The position numbers and the translations under genes are program-made. A stretch of 5,205 nucleotides of DNA from Paludibacteraceae bacterium (GTDB lineage Bacteria; Bacteroidota; Bacteroidia; Bacteroidales; Paludibacteraceae), in assembly GCA_947445425.1 (NCBI GenBank), contig CANFFA010000212.1, positions 1-5,205 of the forward strand, read 5' to 3'. Every line of letters begins with the position of its first letter. The stretch's first letter is position 1. Under the pieces are notes generated by a model. The model saw only the letters and a program-made list of their open reading frames with translations, was not told the DNA's origin and ran no database searches. Below, piece by piece: positions 1 through 5,205 of this stretch.

Positions 1-69
1 AAAGCCTTGAGAGCCTATGCCAGTTTGGTGAGCTCTGCTGATAAGGGTGCCGTGAGAATGATAGATTAA
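1..69 (+). CDS. ilvD: Dihydroxy-acid dehydratase, C-terminal end (partial)
   Basis: Only the last 22 residues and the TAA stop (67-69) are in the window; the gene begins to the left. The frame reads KALRAYASLVSSADKGAVRM followed by ID. The SSAxxGAV stretch is typical of the extreme C terminus of dihydroxy-acid dehydratases, which often end in forms like VSSASKGAVT. The full enzyme is an Fe-S cluster dehydratase that converts 2,3-dihydroxy-3-methylbutanoate (or the methylpentanoate) to the 2-keto acid, the step after IlvC. The call rests on this short tail and on its position directly upstream of ilvB, ilvN and ilvC on the same strand, the usual Bacteroidota order. The stop codon lies inside the left arm of the inverted repeat that fills the gap to ilvB. 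No catalytic residues are visible. Confidence 0.8.
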   Translation, partial: KALRAYASLVSSADKGAVRMID

Positions 70-162
70 TTTTTAATTCATAATTCATAATGCATAATGC
101 AAATTCTATAATGCATTATTTAATTATGAATTATGCATTAAGAATTATGAATTTAAAATTAA
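66..162. repeat. Large AT-rich inverted repeat made of 7-bp units, between ilvD and ilvB
   Basis: The left arm 66-100 and right arm 128-162 are reverse complements at 32 of 35 positions, separated by a 27-nt loop. Each arm is built from a 7-bp unit. On the left, ATTCATA (76-82), ATTCATA (83-89), ATGCATA (90-96) and ATGCAAA (97-103). On the right, TATGAAT (125-131), TATGCAT (132-138), TAAGAAT (139-145) and TATGAAT (146-152). The loop holds a perfect 12-nt palindrome, ATAATGCATTAT (108-119). As RNA this would form a long hairpin between the ilvD stop and the ilvB start, ending 17 nt before the ilvB ATG. It lacks the GC-rich stem and following U-run of a normal terminator. A related element lies between ilvB and ilvN. 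It may be a REP- or MITE-like intergenic repeat or an mRNA-stability hairpin; its role is unknown. Confidence 0.85.
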
Positions 163-179
163 CTTGTTTACTAGAAAGT

Positions 180-1874
180 ATGGAAACAAAAATAACAGGA
201 GCAGTAGCGCTAATTCGTTCAATGTTGACCGAAGGCGTTGATACAATCTTTGGCTATCCGGGTGGTGCGATCATGCCCGTTTTTGACGCTTTATATGATT
301 TTGATGGGCAAATGAATCACATTCTTACTCGCCACGAGCAAGGAGCATCTCATGCTGCTCAAGGTTATGCCCGTGTATCTGGAAAGGTGGGTGTTTGTTT
401 GGTAACTTCTGGCCCTGGAGCAACAAACGTTGTAACAGCGATTGGAGATGCTATGATAGATAGTACACCTTTAGTAGTAATTACAGGACAAGTGGGTGCT
501 CATTTATTGGGAACTGATGCTTTTCAAGAGATTGATGTAGTAGGTATTACCCAACCCATTACCAAATGGTCGTACCAAATTCGCAAAGGTGAAGACATTG
601 CTTGGGCAGTGGCGCGTGCTTTTTATATTGCCCGTAGTGGTCGTCCGGGACCAGTGGTTTTAGATATTGCTAAAAACGCACAACTTGAAAGCATTGAATA
701 CAATTATAAACCTTGTACATTTATTCGCAGCTACATTCCAAATCAAGAGATTGACCAGAATCAAATTACTTTTGCTGCGAACATGATTAATCAGGCAAAA
801 AAACCTTTTGCGCTGGTAGGTCAAGGAGTAGTATTGGCTGAAGCTGAAGAAGAATTAAAAGCTTTCTTACAAAAAGCAGATATTCCTGCTGCCTGGACTT
901 TGTTGGGTGCTTCGGCTATGCCAACAGAGTTTGAATTGAATAAAGGTTTTCTAGGAATGCATGGGAACTTAGCTCCAAATCTTAAAACCAATGAATGTGA
1001 TGTTTTGATTGCAATTGGAATGCGTTTTGATGACAGGGTAACGGGTGATTTAAGCAGATATGCAAAGCAAGCTAAGATTGTACATTTAGATATCGACTTT
1101 TCTGAAATAGGTAAAAACGTAAAGGTTGATGCACCAGTTTTGGGTACTGCTAAATTAACTTTACCTGCTTTAACTGAATGTATAGTAGCCACTAAACATA
1201 CAGAATGGATTGATACTTTTAAAGAACACGAAGTTCGTGAACATGAAGTCGTAATTCAAAAAGAAGTTTTCCCTAGCACTGGTGAAATCACCATGGGTGA
1301 AGTGGTGCATAAAGTGTCTGAGGCAACCCAAAATAAAGCGGTGTTGGTGACAGATGTAGGTCAGAATCAAATGATTGCGGCTCGCTATTTTAATTTTACT
1401 CAAACGCGAAGTATGGTAACTTCCGGTGGTTTAGGTACCATGGGATTTGGTATTCCTGCTGCAATGGGTGCTAAAATGGGTGCTCCTGAACGGACGGTTT
1501 GCCTATTTTGTGGCGATGGTGGTTTTCAAATGACTATACAAGAATTGGGAACCATTATGCAAGAACAAATTGGGGTAAAAATGATTATTCTAAACAATCA
1601 TTTCCTTGGTATGGTGCGTCAATGGCAGGAGATGTTTTTTGAAGAGCGTTACTCTTTTACAGAAATGCAAAACCCTGATTTTATTGCTATTGCCAAAGCT
1701 TATCGTATTGATGGAACTGAAGTTCATAAACGCGAAGAGCTTGATGCTGCTATTGCTGATATGCTAAAGGACGACAAACCCTATTTATTGGTAGTAAATG
1801 TAGAGAAAAAAGGAATGGTATTTCCAATGATTCCTACTGGAGCTGCTGTAACGGATATTATGTTGGGAGTTTAA
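180..1874 (+). CDS. ilvB: Acetolactate synthase, large (catalytic) subunit
   Basis: ThDP-dependent enzyme that condenses pyruvate with pyruvate (towards valine and leucine) or 2-ketobutyrate (towards isoleucine); cytoplasmic, works with IlvN. The protein has 564 residues, normal for the family. Its order is the N-terminal ThDP-binding Pyr domain (about 4-170, with FGYPGGAI at 24-31 and the catalytic Glu53 in RHEQGA), the central FAD/DHS-like domain (GMRFDDRVTG) and the C-terminal PP domain with the ThDP/Mg motif GDGGFQM from 445 to NN at 472-473. The conserved Trp of the herbicide-binding region is present (RQW, Trp482). The Pro seen after GQV in plant enzymes is Gly here. The frame is open upstream to an ATG at 90, but those 30 residues are translated repeat arm. 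METKITGAVALIRSM at 180 matches where the family begins, so I chose that start. No clear Shine-Dalgarno is seen (AGAAAG nearby). Confidence 0.97.
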   Translation: METKITGAVALIRSMLTEGVDTIFGYPGGAIMPVFDALYDFDGQMNHILTRHEQGASHAAQGYARVSGKVGVCLVTSGPGATNVVTAIGDAMIDSTPLVVITGQVGAHLLGTDAFQEIDVVGITQPITKWSYQIRKGEDIAWAVARAFYIARSGRPGPVVLDIAKNAQLESIEYNYKPCTFIRSYIPNQEIDQNQITFAANMINQAKKPFALVGQGVVLAEAEEELKAFLQKADIPAAWTLLGASAMPTEFELNKGFLGMHGNLAPNLKTNECDVLIAIGMRFDDRVTGDLSRYAKQAKIVHLDIDFSEIGKNVKVDAPVLGTAKLTLPALTECIVATKHTEWIDTFKEHEVREHEVVIQKEVFPSTGEITMGEVVHKVSEATQNKAVLVTDVGQNQMIAARYFNFTQTRSMVTSGGLGTMGFGIPAAMGAKMGAPERTVCLFCGDGGFQMTIQELGTIMQEQIGVKMIILNNHFLGMVRQWQEMFFEERYSFTEMQNPDFIAIAKAYRIDGTEVHKREELDAAIADMLKDDKPYLLVVNVEKKGMVFPMIPTGAAVTDIMLGV

Positions 1875-1950
1875 TTAATTCATAATTCATAATTTATAAT
1901 TCATAATTAAAAGTTGATTCTTTCATTGTGAATTATGAATGTTGAATTAA
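1875..1950. repeat. Second heptad-based inverted repeat, between ilvB and ilvN
   Basis: Arms 1875-1894 and 1931-1950 are reverse complements at 18 of 20 positions. The left side carries four tandem 7-bp units: ATTCATA (1878-1884), ATTCATA (1885-1891), ATTTATA (1892-1898) and ATTCATA (1899-1905). The right side carries TGTGAAT (1927-1933), TATGAAT (1934-1940) and GTTGAAT (1941-1947). The unit is the same as in the ilvD-ilvB element, but the spacer (about 36 nt) and its sequence differ, so it is a relative rather than an exact copy. It begins directly after the ilvB stop, and its right arm ends 7 nt before the first ilvN ATG. A folded transcript would therefore place a hairpin against the ilvN ribosome-binding region, which could affect IlvB:IlvN balance (inference). 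Confidence 0.8.
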
Positions 1951-1957
1951 AAAAAAT

Positions 1958-2512
1958 ATGATAATGGAAAAAACTTTATATACCATCACCATCTTTTCTG
2001 AAAATACAGTAGGTTTACTGGGTCAGATTACTATAATTTTTACACGTAGGGGTATTAATATTGAAACGCTTTCAGTCTCTCCATCAGCCTTAAAAGGGAT
2101 CCATAAGTTCACGGTTACGATTTTGACTACGCTTGATGTAGTGGAAAAAGTAGTGCAGCAAATTGACAAAAGGGTTGATATTCTAAAAGCATATTTCAAT
2201 ACGGACGAAGGTTTAGTTTCTCAAGAAATTGCCCTTTACAAAGTTGCAACTGACAAACTGCTGGAAATGGGTTCAATAGAGCTTTTGATTCGTCAACATC
2301 AAATCCATATTTTGGAAATGAACTCAACCTTTGTGGTGTTTGAAAAAACCGGACATTATGAAGAGACACAACAACTTTTCGAAGAGTTAAGTGAAACAGT
2401 AGGTGTTTTGCAATTTATCCGTTCGGGTAGAATAGCGATCACTCGCTCAAAAGTAGAAACGCTTACCGATTTGCTTGATAACATTCAAGCAAAATACGGA
2501 CAAGCTGAGTAG
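1958..2512 (+). CDS. ilvN: Acetolactate synthase, small (regulatory) subunit
   Basis: Regulatory partner of IlvB: it raises large-subunit activity and carries the valine feedback site. The protein has 184 residues, within the family range though longer than E. coli IlvH (163). An N-terminal ACT domain (about 6-80) is followed by the ALS small-subunit C-terminal domain (about 95-172). Valine-site residues known from E. coli IlvH (Asn11, Gly14, Asn29) align with Asn16, Gly19 and Asn34 here, in NTVGLLGQ and RRGINIETLSV, so an end-product-sensitive enzyme is expected. The sequence begins MIMEK, so the start may be the ATG at 1958 or the one at 1964; both follow an A-rich stretch without a Shine-Dalgarno, and I cannot separate them. 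The gene follows ilvB by 83 nt, a gap almost filled by the heptad inverted repeat, and it precedes ilvC in the same operon. Confidence 0.95.
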   Translation: MIMEKTLYTITIFSENTVGLLGQITIIFTRRGINIETLSVSPSALKGIHKFTVTILTTLDVVEKVVQQIDKRVDILKAYFNTDEGLVSQEIALYKVATDKLLEMGSIELLIRQHQIHILEMNSTFVVFEKTGHYEETQQLFEELSETVGVLQFIRSGRIAITRSKVETLTDLLDNIQAKYGQAE

Positions 2513-2530
2513 TTCTTTGAATCTATAAGC

Positions 2531-2558
2531 GGACAATGTTTTTTATAAAATATTGTTC
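2531..2558 (+). promoter_or_regulatory. Hairpin in the ilvN-ilvC gap
   Basis: ACAATGTTTT (2533-2542) pairs with AAAATATTGT (2547-2556) across a 4-nt TTAT loop. One pair is G-U in RNA. Two more pairs at the base (2531-2558 G-C and 2532-2557 G-U) give a stem of about 12 bp. A small second inverted repeat follows, TATCA (2561-2565) with TGATA (2573-2577). There is no U-run directly after the first stem, so it is a poor intrinsic terminator. It may be an RNA processing or stability hairpin, or a DNA operator for ilvC. I found no good TAnnTTTG promoter box in the 106-nt gap, so read-through from ilvN is the simplest view of ilvC expression. Confidence 0.45.
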
Positions 2559-2618
2559 TGTATCAGTTTTCTTGATAAAAAAACATATAAAATCCAATTA
2601 TAAAAACAACAAAAAGAA

Positions 2619-4097
2619 ATGGCAAATTATTTTAATTCACTTCCTCATCGTTTGAAAGTTCAAGAACTTGGAAAATGTGACTTCATGCAAAACAGCGAGT
2701 TCGCTGATGGTGTTAAAAAATTGATTGGTAAAAAAATCGTCATCATTGGTTGTGGTGCACAAGGTTTGGCACAAGGTCAAAACATGCGCGATAGCGGTTT
2801 AGATGTTTCTTACGCATTGCGTCAAGAAGCAATCGATGCTAAAAGAGCCTCTTTTGTGAATGCAACTGAAAATGGTTTTAAAGTGGGTACTTTCGAAGAG
2901 TTGATTCCTACTGCCGATTTAGTTTCAAATTTAGCTCCAGATAAACAACATACTTCAGTAGTAAATAGCGTTGTTCCTTTGATGAAAAAAGGTGCTTGTT
3001 TATCTTACTCTCACGGTTTTAACATCGTAGAAGAAGGTACTCAAATTCGCAAAGACCTTACTGTGGTGATGATTGCTCCAAAATCTCCAGCTTCTGAAGT
3101 ACGTGCTGAATACCTTCGTGGTTTTGGTGTTCCTACTTTGATTGCTATTCATGCTGACAACGATCCAAACGGTGACGGTCTTGAAATCGCTAAAGCTTAT
3201 TGTGTAGGTACAGGTGGTGATAAAGCTGGAGTATTGTTATCTTCATTTGTTGCTGAAGTGAAATCGGATTTGATGGGCGAGCAAACCATTCTTTGTGGTT
3301 TATTGCAAACAGGCTCTATCTTGAGCTTCAACAAAATGGTTGAAAAAGGTATCGACAAAGCATATGCTTCTAAATTAGTTCAATACGGTTGGGAAGTAAT
3401 TACGGAAGCCTTGAAAATCGGTGGTATTACCCATATGATGGATCGTCTTTCTAATCCTGCTAAAATTGAAGCTTTCAAATTATCTGAAGAGTTGAAAGAG
3501 ATCATGCGTCCTTTGTTTATCAAACACATGGATGATATTTTGTCTGGTGAATTTTCTCGCATCATGATGGAAGACTGGGCTGCTGGCGACAAAAACCTTT
3601 TGGCTTGGCGTGCTGCTACCGGTGAAACTGAATTCGAAAAAACAGCTGCTGGTGATGTTGAAATCTCAGAACAAGAGTATTTTGACAATGCTACGTTGAT
3701 GGTTGCTTTTGTAAAATCAGGCGTTGAATTGGCTTACGAATCAATGACTTGCTCTGGTATCAAAAACGAATCGGCTTATTACGAATCATTACACGAAACA
3801 CCACTTATCGCAAACACCATTGCCCGCAAGAAATTATTCGAAATGAACCGCGTTATTTCAGATACTGCTGAATATGGTTGTTATCTTTTTGATCATGCAT
3901 GTAAACCATTATTGGCTGACTTCATGAAGAAAGTAGATACCAACATCATCGGTAAAAACTTCAACACAGGTAAAAACGGTAGCGTTGACAATTTCGAATT
4001 GGTAAAAATCAATGCCGAAATTCGCAACCACTCTGTAGAGATCTGTGGTGCTGAATTACGTGCAGCGATGACTGCCATGAAGAAAATCGTTGAGTAA
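2619..4097 (+). CDS. ilvC: Ketol-acid reductoisomerase, long (class II) form
   Basis: Converts acetolactate or acetohydroxybutyrate to the 2,3-dihydroxy acid, using Mg2+ and NADPH. The protein has 492 residues, matching the long E. coli-type enzyme (491) rather than the short form of about 340. Its start, [12 protein letters not shown], lines up with E. coli IlvC, which fixes the start codon. The Rossmann motif [10 protein letters not shown] is at 44-53. Arg68, Arg76 and Ser78 occupy the positions that bind the NADPH phosphate in E. coli, implying NADPH preference. Catalytic and metal residues His132, Lys155, Asp217, Glu221, Glu389, Glu393 and Ser414 all fall at E. coli numbering. The rest is the duplicated all-helical knotted domain typical of class II. 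It lies 106 nt after ilvN, with an A-rich leader (AACAAAAAGAA) and no strong Shine-Dalgarno, and is the last gene before a strong terminator. Confidence 0.98.
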   Translation: MANYFNSLPHRLKVQELGKCDFMQNSEFADGVKKLIGKKIVIIGCGAQGLAQGQNMRDSGLDVSYALRQEAIDAKRASFVNATENGFKVGTFEELIPTADLVSNLAPDKQHTSVVNSVVPLMKKGACLSYSHGFNIVEEGTQIRKDLTVVMIAPKSPASEVRAEYLRGFGVPTLIAIHADNDPNGDGLEIAKAYCVGTGGDKAGVLLSSFVAEVKSDLMGEQTILCGLLQTGSILSFNKMVEKGIDKAYASKLVQYGWEVITEALKIGGITHMMDRLSNPAKIEAFKLSEELKEIMRPLFIKHMDDILSGEFSRIMMEDWAAGDKNLLAWRAATGETEFEKTAAGDVEISEQEYFDNATLMVAFVKSGVELAYESMTCSGIKNESAYYESLHETPLIANTIARKKLFEMNRVISDTAEYGCYLFDHACKPLLADFMKKVDTNIIGKNFNTGKNGSVDNFELVKINAEIRNHSVEICGAELRAAMTAMKKIVE

Positions 4098-4120
4098 TAT
4101 TCACTATTGTCATTTTTATA

Positions 4121-4156
4121 AAAAGAGCCGTTTCCGTTATTGGAAATGGCTCTTTT
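4121..4156. terminator. Strong, probably bidirectional intrinsic terminator
   Basis: AAAAGAGCCGTTTCC (4121-4135) pairs with GGAAATGGCTCTTTT (4142-4156) as a 15-bp stem with one G-U pair and a 6-nt loop, GTTATT. On the + strand the stem runs into TTTT, 23 nt after the ilvC stop. On the - strand the stem ends in TTTTTATAAAAATG, also T-rich. It lies between the convergent ilvC (ends 4097) and antitoxin gene (ends 4225), so it probably stops transcription from both sides. Confidence 0.9.
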
Positions 4157-4224
4157 ACAATCCTTAAAATTGCCTCAAATCGAGTCAATTACATTTTATA
4201 TAGTACAGTGTTTTGGCATTGCTC

Positions 4225-4539
4225 TTAACCTATTGGCTTTACAATTTCAATTCGCATGCCCAAAGCAGCAATTAATCTATAGAAAGCACCAACACTGGGT
4301 GAAATGGCTCCATTTTCGATGCGTGAGATATATGATTTGGTAGTACCGGTACGTTGGGCTAATTCCGATTGGGTTATTTTTGCTTCTTTTCTGGCTTCAT
4401 GTAAAATCAAACCTGAGTAGAAATCATAAGCATTTTGCTCAAACTCCACTCGTTCAACTGTGCCATCTAAGCCATATTTCTTGTCAAGTACATCGCTATA
4501 GTTTTTTATTTTGTTGTCCTTTGTATTCATAATACTCAT
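4225..4539 (-). CDS. higA: HigA-type antitoxin, XRE-family helix-turn-helix protein
   Basis: A 104-residue protein that should neutralise the toxin encoded just upstream and bind the operon promoter. The C-terminal half (about 44-96) is a Cro/C1-type HTH: ILHEARKEAKITQSELAQRT, then GTTKSYISRIENG, and AALGMRIEI near the end. The acidic N-terminal part (about 12-42, DVLDKKYGLDGTVERVEFEQ) is the segment that precedes the HTH in HigA proteins paired with Gp49-like toxins; toxin contact there is inferred. The sequence begins MSIMNTK, so translation may start at 4539 or at Met4 (4530). Either start lies inside the toxin gene, giving an overlap of 44 or 35 nt in a different frame and suggesting translational coupling. 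The stop is about 70 nt from the shared terminator. The symbol is by family resemblance. Confidence 0.88.
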   Translation of the reverse strand: MSIMNTKDNKIKNYSDVLDKKYGLDGTVERVEFEQNAYDFYSGLILHEARKEAKITQSELAQRTGTTKSYISRIENGAISPSVGAFYRLIAALGMRIEIVKPIG

Positions 4540-4843
4540 TTTTTATTTTGATTGCTTTTTCAATTTCACTGCTTGGTGTCTTCTGAGTTTTTTTCTGAAA
4601 TCCATTAAATAACACTACAATTTTATCTTCATCAAAAACGAAGAAAATTCGGTAAGTATTTGAATTGTATTCAATTCTCAATTCATAAACACCTTCACGA
4701 ATCAATTTAATAAACTTTACTGGTAAACGGTCTTGTGTTCTAAGTAAAGTTAGCAAATAGTCAATTTTTTGCTGTTCTTTAACTGACAATTTATCAATGA
4801 ATTCTTCGAAATATCCTCCAAATGTGATAATTGTTCGATACAT
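4496..4843 (-). CDS. higB: HigB-type toxin, RelE superfamily (Gp49-like, PF05973 family)
   Basis: A 115-residue protein resembling phage-derived Gp49-like/HigB toxins, which are ribosome-dependent mRNA endonucleases of the RelE fold. Family marks are KLIREGVYELRIEYNSNTYR at 46-65, followed by IFFVFDEDKIVVLFNGFQKK (66-85) and TQKTP (86-90), then SSEIEKA at 91-97. The basic Arg56 and Arg65 and the KKTQKTP block are the likely functional residues by family comparison; the exact catalytic set varies and is not proven here. The short N-terminal part (about 10-40) is predicted helical. The toxin gene comes before the antitoxin gene, the HigBA order, opposite to classical RelBE. The tail after about 100 is charged and Lys-rich (YEYKGQQNKKL) and its DNA doubles as the antitoxin start region. 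The start at 4843 sits 4 nt after a -7 box. The frame looks intact, so the toxin is probably functional. Confidence 0.88.
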   Translation of the reverse strand: MYRTIITFGGYFEEFIDKLSVKEQQKIDYLLTLLRTQDRLPVKFIKLIREGVYELRIEYNSNTYRIFFVFDEDKIVVLFNGFQKKTQKTPSSEIEKAIKIKNEYYEYKGQQNKKL

Positions 4844-4847
4844 AGTG

Positions 4848-4855
4848 CAAAGATA
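4848..4855 (-). promoter_or_regulatory. Bacteroidota -7 promoter box of the higBA operon
   Basis: Read on the - strand this is TATCTTTG, a full match to the Bacteroidota sigma consensus TAnnTTTG. It ends 4 nt before the toxin ATG (4843). I found no clear TTG -33 box at the expected distance upstream. Transcription would start at or within a few bases of the ATG, implying a leaderless or nearly leaderless mRNA. Confidence 0.6.
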
Positions 4856-4873
4856 TTATAAGTTTAATGATAT
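4853..4873. promoter_or_regulatory. Imperfect palindrome over the higBA promoter, possible HigA operator
   Basis: The 21 bp centred on 4863 are an imperfect palindrome: ATATTATAAG facing TTAATGATAT, with 7 of 10 positions symmetric. It overlaps the -7 box at 4848-4855. Autorepression by antitoxin or TA complex at such a site is typical of HigBA operons. The DNA here is very AT-rich, so chance symmetry is possible. Confidence 0.3.
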
Positions 4874-4897
4874 TGATACTTTTTTGTCTATAAACTC

Positions 4898-5041
4898 ATG
4901 AATATAGAAAATTACCTTGGTTTGAACTGTTTTGTTTTTACGTTGTTGGATTATAAAATAGTTAGTGTGAGTATAATAATCATAAGCTCAACAATTGTAA
5001 CGTTTAATTACTTAGGATATTGTATGTCCAAAGTCTTCTGA
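4898..5041 (+). CDS. Doubtful small ORF, 47 aa with one hydrophobic segment
   Basis: An ATG at 4898 opens a 47-codon frame ending in TGA (5039-5041). The peptide begins MNIENYLGLN and carries a hydrophobic stretch at about 21-42 (IVSVSIIIISSTIVTFNYLG followed by YC), long enough for one membrane helix. No Shine-Dalgarno is seen; a T-rich run followed by TATAAACTC precedes the ATG. I recognise no family. Frames of this length do occur by chance in AT-rich DNA, where Ile, Phe, Leu, Tyr and Val codons are over-represented, so the membrane-like look is weak evidence. It runs in the same direction as the gene at 5142, with a 100-nt gap. I would not annotate it firmly without conservation or expression data. 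Confidence 0.15.
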   Translation: MNIENYLGLNCFVFTLLDYKIVSVSIIIISSTIVTFNYLGYCMSKVF

Positions 5042-5066
5042 TTACTTTAGGAAAAAGTTAATACAA

Positions 5067-5093
5067 TTTTTGAGAATTTAATCATCTACTTTG
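5067..5093 (+). promoter_or_regulatory. Weak promoter candidate for the gene at 5142
   Basis: TTTTTG (5067-5072) and TACTTTG (5087-5093) resemble Bacteroidota -33 and -7 elements. The second lacks one base of TAnnTTTG, and the 14-nt spacing is shorter than usual. If used, it would leave a leader of roughly 45 nt. This is the best candidate I see upstream, but it is weak. Confidence 0.2.
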
Positions 5094-5141
5094 TTTTGCC
5101 GCTTATTTATAGCAAGATACTATTTAATTACACTAATCACT

Positions 5142-5205
5142 ATGATCATTGAACCCTTACAGCCTTTCAACGGCCAGCATTGCGAAACAACTACCACCGG
5201 TACTT
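5142..5205 (+). CDS. Start of a possible BtrH N-terminal-domain protein (partial)
   Basis: Only 21 codons lie in the window, and the frame is open to the right edge: MIIEPLQPFNGQHCETTTTG, then T. The GxHC motif with Cys14 near the N terminus, followed by a Thr-rich stretch, resembles the beginning of BtrH N-terminal-domain proteins (PF14399 family, named after butirosin biosynthesis protein H). There a Cys close to the N terminus is thought to be catalytic in acyl or peptide-bond chemistry. From memory, such genes occur in Bacteroidota near lipid or polyketide-like clusters including flexirubin-type ones; nothing in this window confirms that setting. The first codons are richer in G+C (for example AACGGCCAGCAT) than the DNA just upstream, which supports a real coding start. 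The domain call from 21 residues is tentative; that a gene starts here is more certain. Confidence 0.5.
   Translation, partial: MIIEPLQPFNGQHCETTTTGT

Larger units (their letters stand above)
4856..5141. other. AT-rich intergenic region between divergent higBA and the gene at 5142
   Basis: About 286 bp separate the higBA promoter from the next ATG. It should hold the upstream part of the higBA promoter and the whole promoter of the rightward gene. Visible items are a small inverted repeat, TCTATA (4887-4892) with TATAGA (4903-4908), a doubtful 47-codon ORF (4898-5041) and a weak promoter-like pair at 5067-5093. I see no tRNA, rRNA, riboswitch core, IS end or strong terminator. Confidence 0.6.

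Noticed and set aside
66..162. Heptad palindrome as a Rho-independent terminator after ilvD
   Set aside because: The stem is almost entirely A/T and no U-run follows the right arm; the downstream genes also belong to the same pathway on the same strand.
90..179. In-frame upstream start for ilvB giving a 594-residue protein
   Set aside because: The extra 30 residues are the inverted repeat read as protein; the family N terminus matches METKITGAVALIRSM from position 180.
821..1403. Two minus-strand open frames (821-1192 and 1170-1403) opposite ilvB
   Set aside because: They lie wholly within a strongly conserved gene on the other strand and show no recognisable family features.
1878..1905. 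Tandem ATTCATA units as a CRISPR array
   Set aside because: Units are 7 bp, directly adjacent and without unique spacers; no cas genes are present.
3380..4078. Minus-strand open frames at 3380-3688 and 3893-4078 opposite ilvC
   Set aside because: Antisense shadows of ilvC; Ser-, Ile- and Ala-rich sequences with no domain features.
4140..4343. 67-residue + strand frame after ilvC
   Set aside because: It begins inside the terminator loop and runs antisense through the antitoxin gene; there is no family match or start signal.
5041..5060. AAAGT/ACTTT inverted repeat near 5030-5048 as a terminator of the small ORF
   Set aside because: The stem is only about 5 bp with no T-run after it; expected by chance in this composition.

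Overview
The window looks like chromosomal DNA from a Bacteroidota bacterium, most likely Flavobacteriia (for example Flavobacterium or a relative). The grounds are an AT-rich sequence, A-rich start regions without clear Shine-Dalgarno motifs, a Bacteroidota-type -7 box (TATCTTTG, consensus TAnnTTTG) before one gene, and the gene order ilvD-ilvB-ilvN-ilvC. Genus and species cannot be fixed from this sequence alone.

Positions 1-4156 hold the distal part of a branched-chain amino acid operon on the + strand: the last 23 codons of ilvD, then ilvB and ilvN (large and regulatory subunits of acetolactate synthase) and ilvC (long class II ketol-acid reductoisomerase). IlvBN makes acetolactate or acetohydroxybutyrate, IlvC isomerises and reduces it, and IlvD dehydrates the product to the 2-keto acid precursors of valine, leucine and isoleucine. 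All key catalytic residues checked are present, and the IlvN valine-site residues are conserved, so feedback inhibition is expected. A strong 15-bp-stem hairpin at 4121-4156 ends the operon and probably also serves the convergent operon beyond it.

The gaps ilvD-ilvB and ilvB-ilvN each hold an AT-rich inverted repeat built from a 7-bp unit (ATTCATA and variants on the left arm, TATGAAT and variants on the right). The first has 35-nt arms matching at 32 positions. This is the most unusual structure in the window. It also creates a false in-frame N-terminal extension for ilvB. The ilvN-ilvC gap holds a different, smaller hairpin.

Positions 4225-4855 hold a minus-strand HigBA-type toxin-antitoxin module, toxin gene first, with overlapping reading frames and a -7 box so close to the toxin ATG that the mRNA may be leaderless. 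Positions 4856-5141 are mainly non-coding, with one doubtful 47-codon ORF. At 5142 a new + strand gene begins. Only 21 codons are visible, and their GxHC motif suggests a BtrH N-terminal-domain protein.

Most of the window is ordinary housekeeping plus a known type of TA module. I see no convincing evidence of a wholly new system. The items most worth following up are the heptad-repeat palindromes inside the ilv operon and the truncated gene at the right edge.
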